A stretch of DNA of 5,728 nucleotides from Alphaproteobacteria bacterium. GTDB lineage: Bacteria; Pseudomonadota; Alphaproteobacteria; Micropepsales; Micropepsaceae. This document shows positions 4,939-5,728 of the stretch, in pieces. Location: NCBI GenBank assembly GCA_026400305.1, contig JAPLPI010000267.1:1-5728 (forward strand). The letters run 5' to 3'. The notes beneath the pieces are model-generated. The model saw nothing but the letters and a program-made list of their open reading frames with translations, searched no databases and had not been told where the DNA came from. A program made the position numbers and the translations under genes. The number at the start of each line of letters is the position of its first letter. Within the stretch, counting starts at the first letter, position 1.

Positions 4939-5728
4939 ATGATCAATTCCCGCCGCGCCTTCCTGATGGGCACCGCCGCAGCATGCGCCGCCGCGATCGT
5001 TCCCCTGCCCGCATGTGCGGAAAGCGTCATCACCATCGGCGCGCCGATGGACCCGCCGGAGTGGGCGCTGCTGCAGCGCGAAGTCCTGCACGCCCACACC
5101 GCCGCCTGCGTGAAATTCTTCCGCCGCTATTTCAATCCTACGACCGGCTGGCTGGAAACCACCGAGCGTTTCGGCGGCGATGACGGTCCCGACGATTCCA
5201 TCGAGAATGTCAATGACTGGCCCCACGCCTATGCCTTGGGCGGCGATGACGTGCTGAAAGACATGTACACCAAGGCCTATGAAGGCCATGTGCGCCAGTA
5301 CAGCGCCGCCAAGACAGTGGATGTGCCGATCGGCCGGCTGGGCATGTACTACAAGGAATTCCCCAGCCAGTTCGACTGGCAGCACAATGGCGAAGGCCTG
5401 ACGGTCTTTAACCTGATGCCGCTGGGCGACCCCTACAGCCATGTCTATCGCGAACGGGTGAAGCGCTTCGCCGGCTTCTACATGGACGAGGATCCCGGCG
5501 CGTCCAACTATGATCCCAAGCTGAAGCTGATCAAGAGCCTGATGAACGGCTCCAGGGGCCCCATGCTGCGCAAGGCCACCGCGCTGGACTGGACCGGCGA
5601 TCCCATCGAGGTGGAGAACCGCTTCCCCTCACTGGGCCATGGCGAAGGCGCCTACAAGGGGATGCTGGCGCATTTCGAAGGCTATACAGATGTGGTGGGC
5701 GATCATCCGCTGAACCTTGCCTCCACCC
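4939..5728 (+). CDS. Tat-exported protein of unknown function (3' end cut by window)
   Basis: An open frame of 263 codons starts at ATG 4939 and runs off the right edge. The N-terminus has a clear twin-arginine signal, S4-R5-R6-A7-F8-L9, then a hydrophobic stretch (about 9-24). Cleavage is likely after ACA (27/28). LPAC (23-26) is a possible weak lipobox, so a lipoprotein is an alternative. Tat export usually means folding, often with a cofactor, before transport. The mature part is rich in Trp, Tyr and acidic residues, with compact blocks that look conserved: DDSIENVNDWPHAYALGG (85-102), EGHVRQY (115-121), GMYYKEFPSQFDWQHNGEG (135-153) and GPMLRKATALDWTGDPIEVE (207-226). I recall similar uncharacterised proteins in soil bacteria but cannot name a family. 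The helical spacing and acidic/aromatic blocks resemble alpha/alpha-toroid carbohydrate-active proteins, which is only a guess. AAAAAGGA at 4921-4928 is the ribosome-binding site. The 16-base gap to the cytochrome gene suggests an operon. Confidence 0.8.
   Translation, partial: MINSRRAFLMGTAAACAAAIVPLPACAESVITIGAPMDPPEWALLQREVLHAHTAACVKFFRRYFNPTTGWLETTERFGGDDGPDDSIENVNDWPHAYALGGDDVLKDMYTKAYEGHVRQYSAAKTVDVPIGRLGMYYKEFPSQFDWQHNGEGLTVFNLMPLGDPYSHVYRERVKRFAGFYMDEDPGASNYDPKLKLIKSLMNGSRGPMLRKATALDWTGDPIEVENRFPSLGHGEGAYKGMLAHFEGYTDVVGDHPLNLAST

Noticed and set aside
4416..5442. Long minus-strand open frames (4416-5099 and 4912-5442)
   Set aside because: They lie opposite well-supported genes in GC-rich DNA, where antisense frames stay open by codon bias. 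Their proteins are rich in Ala, Gly, Arg and His without motifs.
1..5728. CRISPR array, insertion sequence, tRNA or rRNA
   Set aside because: No regularly spaced direct repeats, transposase-like frame, terminal repeats or recognisable RNA gene sequence were seen.

Overview
The window is GC-rich, tightly packed bacterial DNA with all six genes on the + strand. Codon third positions are mostly G or C. The adjacent egtB-egtD pair, the sequence style of both proteins, and the Tat- and Sec-exported proteins suggest a soil or aquatic alphaproteobacterium. That assignment is an inference from protein character, since there is no rRNA or other marker gene.

Layout. Bases 1-272 are a comparatively AT-rich leader with no convincing gene. 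It holds two inverted repeats and a weak candidate promoter. Bases 273-2401 carry egtB and egtD, which overlap by one base and form a two-gene ergothioneine operon. EgtD trimethylates histidine to hercynine, and EgtB, a non-heme iron sulfoxide synthase, joins hercynine to a thiol donor. No egtA, egtC or C-S lyase gene is present in the window. A secreted single-domain cupin follows at 2476-2916, behind a strong Shine-Dalgarno that can pair with an upstream C-run, and it ends in a textbook intrinsic terminator at 2933-2964. A DMT/EamA-type membrane transporter (2966-3901) begins one base after that terminator's T-run. Its N-terminus looks disrupted by a one-base change in a C-run.

Bases 3957-4922 encode an exported diheme c-type cytochrome. 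It is followed 16 bases later by a Tat-exported protein of unknown function that runs off the right edge (4939 to beyond 5728). These two look like an operon whose products meet in the periplasm.

The observations most worth a second look are: (1) the probable frameshift at the start of the transporter; (2) the cytochrome plus Tat-exported protein pair as a possible uncharacterised periplasmic redox module; (3) the shortened C-terminal domain of EgtB just before its GDVWEWT block; and (4) the Shine-Dalgarno-masking hairpin before the cupin. I found no CRISPR array, tRNA, rRNA, insertion sequence or other clearly new system.
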